64,000 bases of DNA from Theobroma cacao (Eukaryota; Streptophyta; Magnoliopsida; Malvales; Malvaceae): contig NC_030851.1 in NCBI RefSeq assembly GCF_000208745.1, positions 1,033,500 to 1,097,499 of the forward strand. The letters are read 5' to 3'. Each line of letters starts with the position of its first letter. Position 1 is the stretch's first letter. The translations under genes were made by a program, and so were the position numbers. Shown here piece by piece: positions 37,501 to 48,539 of this stretch. The notes beneath the pieces are model-generated. The model ran no database searches. It was not told the origin of the DNA and was given only the letters and a program-made list of their open reading frames with translations.

Positions 37501-38786
37501 TTTTTGTTTACAATGTGAATCAGTTCAAGTCACAATTATGGTTGTTGGGTCAGTATAAAAATTCTTTGTTTAATGTTCAACTTCCACATGCTGACAATGT
37601 TTTGCATATGCTCTAAGTTTTCTCCTTTAGTTTTGTGATGATGACTCCTTTAGTCCCTTGTAATGACATATAGATGTCTTTGTAGGCCAAAATCTCACTA
37701 AAATATATTACCACATTTGTAACAATGGCTTTGGAGTTTTTAACCATGGTCTGCACCCAGTTGAACAACAACCACTTCCATTCCTTCAAGACCACCATGA
37801 ACTTTGATGCTTTGCATTTGGCATCCCCGAATACCTCAACACAAGTATTTTCAATCAAGAACATTTAACATGGGCAAATAACACAAGTATTCCTGGTTTT
37901 TGACAACCAAGTATGTGCTAAGACTTGAAACAGTTCTTATAATATTTCTAAAAATTTCAATGACCAAAGACTTCGGCATAAAGCCGGTCTGGTTGCCACA
38001 TCTTTCATTTAAACCTGACAAGAAACAATATTCATGTTTGGCATTAAATTTCTGACAGTATTAAACAAATTCGTACCTTTACAGTTAGCCATTCCGTAAT
38101 CTTCGATTGTATGAACTTATGAAGTTCAATGGATTCTTCAAGCTTGAAATTCAATGTATAGGACAAGGGAGAAGCAACCTAAGAAGGAAGTACCGCTATA
38201 TAATTTCATTAAAACAGGTCTCAGTTATCCAGCACCTATACAGCCACAAACCAAAGGTTTAGCAAACATTCAGGTTTATCCAAGGACATTTCGTAATAGT
38301 GAACTTCCAGATTTATCCAAGGAAGAATTTATTGATCAGTCTTTTCCATACAATTTGTAGCAAAACGGTTCCCCTGTCTAATTCTAGTATCTTCGAACAG
38401 AACATCTCCAAGCAGAATCTGAGTCCATGTTGAGCTAATGCCTTCTGTAGTTTTAAGCTTGGCAATTCTAAATCATCAATAACTTCACATCACTCATACG
38501 GCATTTCTTCTCAAAGTACGCTCCATTGTTCACATCACTTGCACAATTACCTTGCTCCTTCCAATCATCTCATCATCTTTCCTGTCACATAATTACTGAC
38601 ATCATCAACTTCGAAAACCAACAGTTTAAGAAATTGACCATCCTTCTAAGACCATGCTCAGTTTATGCTTCTTTCTCTAGCAGTGATGCAATTCTAACAC
38701 ATTGGTTGTCAAAGAAAGTAAATGCAATCAAAGCTTTCTCTAGCAGAATTCTCAAGCTCCTCATCTCAAGGTCGTGCCTCTGATAT
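34583..38786. other. Gene-poor 4.2-kb spacer
   Basis: I find no reliable gene. Short frames at 35591-36005, 37613-37864 and 38154-38360 have no recognisable similarity. The part next to 38786 is probably 3' untranslated sequence, perhaps spliced, of the minus-strand PORR gene. 36160-36480 is extremely AT-rich. A GC-rich patch at 36950-37030 contains CAGTGGGCCGGCTCACTG, a short interrupted palindrome. Confidence 0.4.
34594..34618. repeat. (CT)n / (GA)n microsatellite in the glyoxalase leader
   Basis: About twelve uninterrupted CT units, read as GA on the coding strand, lie 12-36 bp upstream of the start codon at 34582. GA runs in plant leaders are common and can bind BBR/BPC GAGA factors. Confidence 0.85.
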
Positions 38787-40055
38787 TTATGTATCTATTA
38801 TCTGTGTTCTTGATGTCTCATCATTGGAAACATCCTCAAACTCCGAATCAGACAACTCATTAAAATTGTTATTTTCCCCCGTACTCTTATCATCTTCTTT
38901 CATAACTTGCCCTTTATCAGCAGAGGGCATAACCTCTCGTCTCCTCCTAAACCTTAAAACAACACCACTGTTCCGAAACTTCTCTGCCTTATTCATAAGA
39001 TGAATGTACCTAAACCGCATACCCATCAATGGATGTTTCTCCACCAAGAAATCTTTCCTATAAGCTTCCCTAAGCACCACAGTCTGTGTCCTAATCTTAT
39101 TCGAAACATAAAAAATCCCCGGAAAATGCACCAACGCCTTCTTAAATCGATTCCCAAACCCTAAATAATCTCCCAAACAAAACACATTCACTCTTTCCGT
39201 CTTCCTTGACACCAACAGCCATAACAGCTCGTGAAGCACCGCAACAGTCCATTTTTCTGCCTGATCACTATTAGGCCCCAAATGAAAGGCGTTCTCATAA
39301 GGTGAAATGTAAGGCAAATCTTGCCACGTGTCAACCCAATTCATCACCTTCTTCTCCAAATCAAACCCGTTGGGTAATTTCATCGAAAACCATAACGGCA
39401 TTCCTTTTTTCACTTCCCTACCATTATAAAAGGACGCTCTCTTTTCCATTTCCGAAACTGCGAGCTCTTTTCTCCAAGAAATAAGCTCTAAAACAAGGGT
39501 TTCTTTACCATCAAGAGTATTTATACTTTCACAAATTTGGAAATATTCAGGATAATCGGAAAGAAGAAAAGTAATGTAATCAGAGGGAAGACCCAGATCA
39601 AATTTGAACTTGTCTATGATATGCAACGGCAGCCTACCTGATTTAGCCAGCATTAACAGCTTAGCCAGCCTCTTCACGGCGTCGTTTCTATGAGCGGGAG
39701 ACTTGTGAATGGCTAGCTCTTCCTTATGGAGAGTCATGGCTTGAGGGGTGAGCTTGACGTGCAGAGGGAGAGAGGGAGAGGGTTGGAATTGGGAGAAAAT
39801 GGCAGGGTACTTTTGGAAAACTTTGGAGGTAGAGGTGGGGAGATTGAAGTGAGGTTTGAGAGGGGAGAGTGAGGAAAGGGGGAGGGAACTGGAGGGAGAC
39901 GAGACGATTTGGTTTTTGAGAGAAAGGATTTGTTTGAGGTTTTTCTCTCTCTCAACAGCGTTGTCGAGGTCTGGGTCACGAACCCATTTGATCTTGGCGT
40001 CGACGAAGGTCCGCACCAGATGCAGCCGGTGAGGGACTCTGGTGCAGAGCGCCAT
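38787..40055 (-). CDS. PORR-domain organelle RNA-binding protein
   Basis: This is a single uninterrupted frame of 422 residues. The basic, Arg-rich N-terminus (MALCTRVPHRLHLVRTFVDAKIKWVRD) looks like a mitochondrial or plastid presequence running into the PORR (DUF860) domain. Diagnostic phrases include WVRDPDLDNAV, RLAKLLMLAKSGRLPLHIIDKF, DLGLPSDYITFLLSDYPEYF, PLWFSMKLPNGF, LPYISPYE and HFPGIFYVSNKIRTQTVVLREAY. PORR proteins bind group II introns and help splice them in chloroplasts (WTF1) or mitochondria (WTF9). Most PORR genes are intronless, as here. The C-terminus after residue 365 is acidic and variable. I cannot tell the target intron from sequence. Confidence 0.9.
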   Translation of the reverse strand: MALCTRVPHRLHLVRTFVDAKIKWVRDPDLDNAVEREKNLKQILSLKNQIVSSPSSSLPLSSLSPLKPHFNLPTSTSKVFQKYPAIFSQFQPSPSLPLHVKLTPQAMTLHKEELAIHKSPAHRNDAVKRLAKLLMLAKSGRLPLHIIDKFKFDLGLPSDYITFLLSDYPEYFQICESINTLDGKETLVLELISWRKELAVSEMEKRASFYNGREVKKGMPLWFSMKLPNGFDLEKKVMNWVDTWQDLPYISPYENAFHLGPNSDQAEKWTVAVLHELLWLLVSRKTERVNVFCLGDYLGFGNRFKKALVHFPGIFYVSNKIRTQTVVLREAYRKDFLVEKHPLMGMRFRYIHLMNKAEKFRNSGVVLRFRRRREVMPSADKGQVMKEDDKSTGENNNFNELSDSEFEDVSNDETSRTQIIDT

Positions 40056-40941
40056 GGTTACCGTTGCAGGCGGGAAATACTGTTTTTTTTTTCTGTTTGA
40101 ACTTTTAACCGTTTATAATATAGTTCCATAGAATGACAAAAAAGAAAATTGAATAAAATAATGGGGCAAAAGGTAATTGTACCAGGATTATTATTAATTA
40201 ATAATTGTTTTTTCTATCAATTCAATTATAAATTTTATACATAAAAAATGGATCAAAATAATTAAATAATTCAAATCAAATTATTGATGCAAACTAAAAT
40301 AAAAACAAACCGAACCTAATTAACCACATCTAATCTTTTCGATTTATTTAATTAAAATCGATTAATATTCACTCCTACTAGTATTTAATGGTTTTAATTA
40401 CAACCATTACTAATTCTTCTTTGTCAAATACTCAAATTAAAGATAAAATTGTGTGAAAAAATGGAGAGAAATAAAGGTCATGGTGATGGTATAGCTTTTA
40501 AAAGCTCTTTATTGATCACTATTTATTCATTTAATTATTTATGTTAGTTTAAAATTTCAATATTGACATTTTTATTTATAATCATAATGACTAATTGAAT
40601 TTGTTTGTCAAGTTATTTAAACTTTATGATAATGTATAAGATAAGGATTTAATTTGTGTATACCTAATTAAGCATATTAATTGTGGTCCTTGGCCTCCAA
40701 ATTAAAAATCAAATCTCTTATTATAATTTTTTTAATTTTTCAAATTATTATAATTAAAGTACATATTATTAACTTTTTGGTCAAATTTTTAATAACTAAG
40801 TTAAATTGAAGATTGACATTATTTTAAGTTATTGTATTTTTTTCCTTTATTTCTTTATTATTTTTTTCTGGTGCACCTTCACTTTTTCTAATTTTACATT
40901 AAGAGAAAAAAATTTGAAAAATTATTTTAAGCAAGAGAATA
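40056..40941. other. AT-rich PORR upstream region
   Basis: The first 60 bp are probably PORR leader. The rest is AT-rich spacer without a gene, ending at the target-site duplication of the neighbouring transposon (40932-40941). Confidence 0.5.
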
Positions 40942-41437
40942 GGGGTGAGCTAAACTAATCCAGACTAACTACCCACTCAAATTAAATGCGATTTGGATAA
41001 GATAATTCGGTCTAATTGATTCATTTAATCAATTGGTCCAAAATATTTGGTCCAATTAATTTTTTGGTTGGTTCTTGGTTTTAAAATTTTTGAACCAATC
41101 CACCCAAAAAACCAAACTAATTTTTTATATATTTATATATATTAAAATATATAATTTTTTTATATATTAAAAAGAATTGATAGTAAACTTAATTAATAAC
41201 ATATTTAAAATATATTAAGGTATTATACATATGTATACAAATCATAATTATAGTAATGTAATATTAGTTATATATATTTATTTATTTATAAATCTAGTAT
41301 TAATATGAAATTACAAGTTATATTTTTTAAATGATATAAGTTATATATTAATATTATAATATATGATAGTAAATATCCTACATATTAATATGTTATAATT
41401 ATTACACTTTAGTAATATTTCGTAATATAACATGTTA

Positions 41438-41472
<35 letters not shown>

Positions 41473-42198
41473 GTATAAATATTATATATATATATANNNN
41501 NNNNNNNNNNNNNNNNNNNNNNNNNNNNNNNNNNNNNNNNNNNNNNNNNNNNNNNNNNNNNNNNNNNNNNNNNNNNNNNNNNNNNNNNNNNNNNNNNNNN
41601 NNNNNNNNNNNNATATATATATATATATATATATATAAAATAAAATCTTATACATACATATATTTAAGTTATATATAAACATTACTATAACTTATAATGG
41701 ACTTTATTTATATGATTATGTATAACATTTTAACATATAATTTGTACCATTACTTTTATATATATAATAAAGTAATATATTATATATATTTAATTTATAC
41801 ATAAGCATTACTATAGTTTATAATAAGCTTTATATATATTATTACACTTAATAAATTTATTAGCTATCACCTTAGATTTTATAACATATTATTTATACAA
41901 ATTTTGATATAAAACATTATAACGTATAAGTTATATTATTAATTTCATATATATATATATATATATATAGAATGAAGTTTATAAGTTTTAATATTATAAT
42001 ATGTAAAAGAAAAAGTGATAAAATTTTGGTCCATTAGGTCAAAATTGGATCAACCAAATCAATTATATGTTTGGTTGGTTTGGTCTTTCTTTATATTTGA
42101 TCGGTTTTAATTGATTTTTTAAAAATGATTGGTCTATTTGGTCCTTAGGTATGGTATGGTAGACCAAACCACCCAATCCACCAATTTGCTCACCTTTA
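40942..42198. mobile_element. Non-autonomous Mutator-like element with 10-bp target duplication
   Basis: CAAGAGAATA occurs at 40932-40941 and again, perfectly, at 42199-42208. Between them the ends are inverted: the left starts GGGGTGAGCTAAAC and the right ends TTTGCTCACCTTTA. Inner flanks also mirror each other in the AACCAAAC and TTGGTTTGG motifs. A 9-11 bp duplication is typical of MULEs. The interior is nearly pure AT with no frame and contains the assembly gap, so the true length is unknown. Confidence 0.7.
41437..41640. repeat. (AT)n microsatellite interrupted by a 116-bp assembly gap
   Basis: Alternating AT flanks an N run at 41497-41612 on both sides. The array most likely runs through the gap and caused it. 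The number of repeats, and hence the size of the gap, cannot be known from this sequence. Confidence 0.9.
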
Positions 42199-42208
42199 CA
42201 AGAGAATA

Positions 42209-42739
42209 CATGTGTTACAGATCAACATTTTCAATCTAAAAAATATACTTATTAGGTGGAAGATAGGTGGAAGAAAGTTCTTACTTAAAAATTATACTTA
42301 TAAAAAAGGGATCTACATTAGTTTGGACCTACCTTAATCTTTAAGGTCTTATATTGGTGAAGAATTAGGTATATTTTGATATCACTTATCATAAGTTTTG
42401 TATTTTCAACCTAAAAACATGCTTGTTAAATATAAAAAATCTTATTATAGGTTTAAAATCCATCCCATCTCTTTTTCATACGAAATTAATAATACATACA
42501 CGTATGAATAATCATTATTTTTATTTTTTTTTTTGATTACGAGACATCTTTAGAACCCTTATTCATTCTTATTATCTTTTTAATTGACCATCCCTTCCCC
42601 TTCTTATATCTTTTTTATAGGGGTAACTTCACTGACACTTTAATTAGAGATCAATATTTTCCTTTCAAATCTAAATTTTTAGATAAATTAAAAAATGAAT
42701 TGACAAAATAATAGTTTATAAAGCCTGCACCAGGTCAAA
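42209..42739. other. Spacer upstream of tRNA-Lys
   Basis: AT-rich with no gene. CACCAGGTCAAAG just before the tRNA contains the CAA that often marks Pol III start sites of plant tRNA genes. Confidence 0.5.
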
Positions 42740-42812
42740 GCCGTCTTAGCTCAGCCGGTAGAGCGCGTGGCTTTTAACCACGTGGTCGTGGGTTCGATTC
42801 CCACAGACGGCG
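42740..42812 (+). tRNA. tRNA-Lys (anticodon UUU)
   Basis: The 73-nt sequence folds as a canonical cloverleaf: acceptor GCCGTCT pairs with AGACGGC, D stem GCTC/GAGC, anticodon stem CGTGG/CCACG around loop CTTTTAA (anticodon TTT), and T stem GTGGG/CCCAC around TTCGATT. A box (TTAGCTCAGCCGG) and B box (GGTTCGATTCC) are intact and there is no intron. The encoded discriminator is G and CCA is not encoded, as in nuclear tRNA genes. Confidence 0.97.
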
Positions 42813-42814
42813 CG

Positions 42815-42829
42815 TTTTGGCATTTTTTT
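42815..42829 (+). terminator. Pol III terminator of tRNA-Lys
   Basis: Two T runs, TTTT at 42815-42818 and TTTTTTT at 42823-42829, follow the tRNA by two bases. This is the standard RNA polymerase III stop signal. Confidence 0.85.
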
Positions 42830-42898
42830 CATTCGTCGATTAACCCGGTAAATATTTATTTCAACATTTTTCTAACCCAACCTTTCAACGACCACTCA

Positions 42899-45800
42899 AT
42901 GCCGGGAACCCCAACGTTCACATATCCTTCCATCCTTTCTATTTCTACAAAGGAAACTCCCTCTCAGCGTTCCGATTTGTTCCCAGAACCTCCGTTACTT
43001 CCCCCAATGGGCTGCGAAACGTTGGCGGCAAACGCCGCCGTCTCTCCCTACGATCTTCTCTTCCAAGCGCTCGCTCTCATCCCCGTCTCCCATTATTTCA
43101 TGGCCGCTTTCTTACTATTTCTCATTTTTCTATACAATTTTCTCGAGATTCATTTCCTTCGCGATTTGCTCACTCTTTTCAGAGGCGACCCTGTTACCTT
43201 AACTTACAACTCTTGCTCCGACCTCTGCCAATCAGTCGTTGCCAAGTGTAAGATTCTTCACGGAAGGTAATTGTTTATTCCGAAATTTCTCGATTAATCA
43301 GTTGAAAATTTCAAATTTTGAAAGATTTTGTGCTTGGTTTGTCTTTCTTTACAAAATTTTGAATTAATGGAGCAGGTACTCGGTGACTCCATGGCTTTCG
43401 AGTCCTCATCTTCAGACAGCTTTCTTGAGTATTTTTGGACGGGCTCCTCCGGTTACTTATAGACGGTGAGTTCGACTCTTTTCTTCCCTATTTTCAACTT
43501 CATTGTTTTAGATAAATGTTAATATACTATTTATTATTTACAGGCATTTATTCCGTGCTTTGGATGGTGGAACAATTGCTTTGGATTGGCTAACTTATTC
43601 TGATGGTCAGTATTTAATTTATTCATCTGCCTATGAATTTTTTATTTAATTTTGTTAATTAGCCTGGTTTTTTGAATCATTTCTCTAATTATTGAAATTG
43701 AGGAATATTTGGCCTGATTTTCAATATTATGCATCTGTAACTAATTACAGTTGTGGAAGGTACTTCCCGTGCAATTGATAGTTCCGCTGCTCTCAAAGGT
43801 GATAAAACTCCGATTATGATTGTGATTCCTGGCCTAACCAGTGATTCTGCTTCTGCTGTAGGTTCTATCTATTTCTCTTGCGTTTTATGTGCTAAGTTAG
43901 CTGGCTTTTTATTTTAAATTTTTTTCTCTCGTTTGTTTTGTTTTAAATACTTAAGGAAGTGTTGCTGTGTGAACAGTATGTGAAGCATCTTGCCTTCAAC
44001 ATGGCAAGACAGGGTTGGAGTGTTCTTGTAAGCAATCACCGTGGGCTGGGAGGTGTATCACTTACGGTGAGTTTTAATGGAACCTTTTCTTTGTTTTTTA
44101 CGTAGATACTGAAATTACCATTATCAGATTTCTTAAGTTATTAGCTAACAGAATTTCGTCACTTTTTTAATATTTATTTTCAGTCTGATTGCTTTTATAA
44201 TGCTGGATGGACCGAGGATGTACGGAAAATCATTGACCACATACGTTGTGAATATCCAGAAGCTCCTCTATATGCTGTTGGAACTAGCATTGGTGCAAAT
44301 ATTCTGGTATATGAATTGTTCTGATGTTCTTCATTTTTATGTTTATGGGCATCATGAATGTAGTTAAGTATTGCAACTTGAATGTCATTTTGACAAATTT
44401 CCTTGGAAGAGATAGTGCTTCTATTTTTCTTTTCTAAACTGTATCAGCTGTGAACATCTATGCAGTTTAGCTGAATTGTTATTACTGAACTTTTTGATTA
44501 GTATTTGATGTTTTCTTGGTGAGCTCCCATCAGGTTAAGTAAAAGAAATATCAGTTATAATACTGAGTTGAATTTGGGTTTTCCTGTTTGGAGGATGAAT
44601 ATAAATCCATATTATCAGTAACATCTTTAATATCTTTTTTGACACTGTCTTGATCCTATTGTACAATTTTTGCTGTAAAAACAATACAGCCTTCACAGGC
44701 TAATGTATCTGTAGGAATGCCTTGTCCTGTTTGACAAATGGTTATCCATATTGCTAAATACTCGTATATTTTGTTTTTTACATATAAACAGTTGTTTTGT
44801 ATAATATGCAAGCCCAAATATATGTTTTCCCCTCATTAAGACCGAGTTCTACTTTCAGGTAAAATATCTTGGAGAGGATGGGGCTAATACTCCTCTTGTT
44901 GGGGCTGCAGCTATATGCTCTCCTTGGGACCTCTTGGTTAGTATCTTTATCTCTATCATACAACCAAATTTAGAGCTCTATTTGATCTGCATTTTTGGAT
45001 TCTAGAGGGTTGAATCTTGTCTATCCTCTTCTTTCTCCTGCCACCTCTCCCCACTTCTCTTTTTGTTAGGTTCTATCTCACTAAAACGAAGATACATTTA
45101 CTTTTTCCCTAAAATGGGGCAAAAAAGAGAGAAAAGGGGGATTGATAGTAAGATAATTTGGCTCTTGCTGGGATTCTTGTGTTGCATTAGAGTGTAAACT
45201 ACCCCTTTTGGAAATAAAGCTGCTTGCCTTTTGTTGTTGGGGTAATTGCTCGCTGAAGCCCCATATTAAGGTTCAAGATTAGAACGACAAACAGAGATAG
45301 TTAACTGGCATTAGGTCGATCTAGTGCCACATGACCTTACCAAACACCAAGTAATTCCTTGGCTTATACAGGTTATCAGTTGAAAAGATGGTACATCATT
45401 GGAGCTTAAATGTGTAAGCATTTCTTAATGCAGATACCAAGGGAGAACACCTTCTGCTGCTGCCACTATTGCCATGGTTATCATGAATGGCTGTAGTGGT
45501 CACAGTGGGACCACTTTCTGCTTAAAACACTCTCACTAATTCCGTATCTGTTTCTCACTGGCAAACTCCTACTGAAAGCCCAGCCACTTCATCCTCTTTT
45601 TGGAATGTTATGTACTAAATCTCTTCCTTGCAGATATGTGATAGGTTCATCAACCGTAGACCTGTGCAGAAAATATATGACAGAGTGCTAACAGTTGGCC
45701 TGCAAGTTTATGCACAATTGTATGTCTGAATTACTTCGTTTTGCAGCATCAGTTTACTTATTTAGAGTTTGTCTAAACATAATATACTTTGTGCTTTAAC

Positions 45801-48145
45801 GCAGGCATCAGTCTATCTTGTCTCGTCTTGCAGATTGGGAGAGCATTAAAAAGGTACTTACTAGGTTCTTGATCTGAAATGAAAATCAACCAGGCCGATC
45901 ATGTAGCCGAAGCATTTTAGAGGAATAATAAAATAAGTTAAGAGTGAAATTGCCACCTTCTTTGGCACAGAGAGTTAGGTTTAGAAACTGAAAGTTATAG
46001 AAATACTAGATCCTCAATGGCATTAAACTCTCGCACCAAATCCAGTGGTGTCTCATCTCACATTTTCTTCATCCTTCTTTAGTCCTAACAGTGTTTGAAT
46101 GAAATTGTCAAATTTCCTTTTTTTTTTCCTAATGAAAAATCTCCTAATTCTTTTCTGCTTGTGTTTTCACAGTCAAATTCGGTTCGGGACTTTGACAACC
46201 ATGCTACTCGAGTTCTTGGAAAATTTGAGGTAAAAAATCGTTATTTCAATTCCTTCCCATATTTCCAATTACTAATAAAGGCCACCTTGTGTTCCAGACT
46301 GTGGATACATATTATAGGCGTTCAAGCAGTACTAATTATGTAGAAAACGTGTCAGTGCCTCTCCTCTGTATCAGTGCCTTGGATGATCCAGTGTGCACCA
46401 GTGAAGCTATTCCATGGGATGAATGTAGGTAGGAAATCACCTTCAATGCTATGATTACCTTTCTTTAAAAGCTTGTTTTCCTCTTTTTTTTTTGGGGTAA
46501 CTCAGACAAATAAACGGTGTGTCTATTTCCTGCAGAGTCAAGTGTCATCAGAAACCATTTGATTCCTTATTATTATTTATAGATTTATATGTATTTAATT
46601 TGAAGTTCCACTAGAATATCATTTGTAGTAAGCATGACCTATTTTGTTGTGGAGCTCTTTATGTGTTTCTTACATTGCATCTCTCTTTTTGTACAATTAA
46701 CACAGCAGTCACAGTAAGGTGGGTTATGAGCAGAGTATATTTATTCTGACATTAGTGAAAAGCTAAACTGCGAACACTAAAACGTGTCATTATATAATGG
46801 TAGTATACCCTGCTGATGTTGCAAATGCTTGATAATTTTCTCCATTTGAATGATAGTATCATAATGTTTTTTTACCACTGTTCAATGTCAAGCATTAAAG
46901 TGAAGCCACTGCTATTCCATCATTGTCTAACAAGTAATAACATTATACTTTATGTCCTTCTTTAAAAGATAACCTTCCATTTGGTTTTTTCCAGGGCCAA
47001 TGAAAATATAATCCTAGCTACTGCGGCACATGGTGGACATCTGGCTTTCTATGAAGGGATAACGGCATCTAGCTTATGGTAAATTTTTTTCACCCAGGTT
47101 AGCGATAATGCATACACACATATATATAGACAATAGACATACATCTTTACCTGCGGGGAAAAACTTATATTCAAGTATCTACTTTAGACTGGAACCCCCA
47201 GTTGAAGATTACACAAGAATCAGCAAAAAAAGATCACTATAATTGGTGGGGTTGTTAGTGAAAATCAACAAGTACTTTTCATGATTGAGGACCTTATATG
47301 ACATGTTATGAATATATATACTTGCGCATATTTTTCAACTTTTTTTCTTTAGATACTGGTAACTGTGCCTGATTACATAGCAAGTTGTAATTTAAAGTTC
47401 ATTTGTGTTTGAATTGCATAGTTTTATATTCATGAAATCGCAGGTGGGTAAGAGCTGTTGATGAGTTCTTTGGTGTTCTACGCACTAGCCCATTTAGAAG
47501 GCAGAAGGTAAAAAGTTTCGGTAGTTTTATTTTGTAGGAAACAGTTGTTATACTTAAACTGAACTAACACAGTTATATCTTCACTTCCATATTGTGATAA
47601 AGCAAATTAGTCATTTCTCTAAAGGCAAGAGTTCTAAGAATTAAAATTATTTTGTACCTGCTGAGTAATAGAATTAAAATTCTCTTGACTTCTATGTTTT
47701 GTTGCAGATCCAAGGTTCTACCTTGCCCAAGCCACTGCAATCTTCAATAGATCAGGGGCCTTATTTGAATGTTATGGGAGATGGAATGGTGGCAGCAGCG
47801 GGCAGTGAACCAAGAGACATTGTACCAGAAGACATGTCGAATGAGCATATGATTCATAGTAAGAAAGAAGAGGACACAATTTCAGATAAAGGAACAGGTC
47901 CTGACTTGACAGACAAAATATATTCTAACAAGCACATCATGAGGCAAGCAGAACAAAATGTCAAGGATTTGATTGTCCCTGTCCAAAGACGCGTTGATCA
48001 GCTCTCTCGCCGGAGTAGGCGATCAATCTGGTTGCTGGCATACATTGCCATTATAACAACTTGGCCGTTTGTCGGTTCTGTTCTTATCTCAGTTCTCAAG
48101 AGAAGGTTCAAAACTTTTGTACCGGCTACATTATTTAAAAAATAG
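42899..48145 (+). CDS. EMB8-like alpha/beta hydrolase with C-terminal membrane anchor
   Basis: Fourteen exons: 42899-43266, 43376-43465, 43544-43605, 43751-43857, 43977-44066, 44184-44306, 44859-44936, 45634-45719, 45805-45853, 46173-46229, 46298-46428, 46995-47078, 47444-47507, 47708-48145, giving 608 residues. A second ATG at 43007 (MGCETLAANAAVSPY) gives 572. An N-terminal hydrophobic span is followed by the hydrolase core: PWLSSPHLQTAF, oxyanion-loop region IPGLTSDSAS, NHRGLGGVSLT, nucleophile elbow GTSIGAN, Asp in SALDDPVC and His in AHGGHLAF, so the Ser-Asp-His triad is complete. The last exon adds an acidic linker, a basic patch and a membrane span (YIAIITTWPFVGSVLISVL). Homologues are called embryogenesis-associated EMB8 or ABHD1/3-like; the plant substrate is unsettled, probably a lipid ester. 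The tRNA-Lys lies 86 bp upstream. Confidence 0.9.
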
Positions 48146-48539
48146 AGTTACTTCTACTCACAGAATTCTACTCAATCATGATTATTAGTCCCTTTGAAGG
48201 GATAATAAAGATGCTAACTGCATCTTGATGAAGAAGTATGCATAGTGTAAATTTTGGAGGAAATCAATAATGATTCCTCCATTGTTGTATCAGAAAATAA
48301 TTTCCCCTTCTTTCTATTCTATCTTATTCTTCGTGTAGAATTCAATTTGGCATTCTCTCTACGAGGATGGAATGACAGTAAAACTCTCGTTATAATTATC
48401 GAAAGCATGAGGGAAGCACAATGGGTTTATGCTGAAAGCATGTGAGAACAATTTACAATATAGCATACTTTTTCCAGCTTTTCAAAAGAAAAAAAAAAGC
48501 AAAAGTTAGGGACAAAATCCTGAATGTGATCGTGGTCAG
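48146..48539. other. Convergent 3' flanks of EMB8-like gene and copy A
   Basis: A stretch around 48300-48350 (TTTCTATTCTATCTTATTCT and flanks) reappears at 56488-56525 beside copy B, so it belongs to the 3' flank of the duplicated membrane-protein family. No other feature is seen. Confidence 0.6.

Noticed and set aside
37613..38360. Two modest open frames in the 34.6-38.8 kb spacer
   Set aside because: Neither shows a domain, splice context or compositional signal, and the codon use looks random.
41482..41682. Apparent coding frame over the N run
   Set aside because: It is produced by alternating AT sequence and unknown bases and contains no information.
42767..43270. Open frame running from inside tRNA-Lys into the EMB8-like first exon
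   Set aside because: It begins at a non-ATG codon within the tRNA. The real protein starts are the ATGs at 42899 or 43007.
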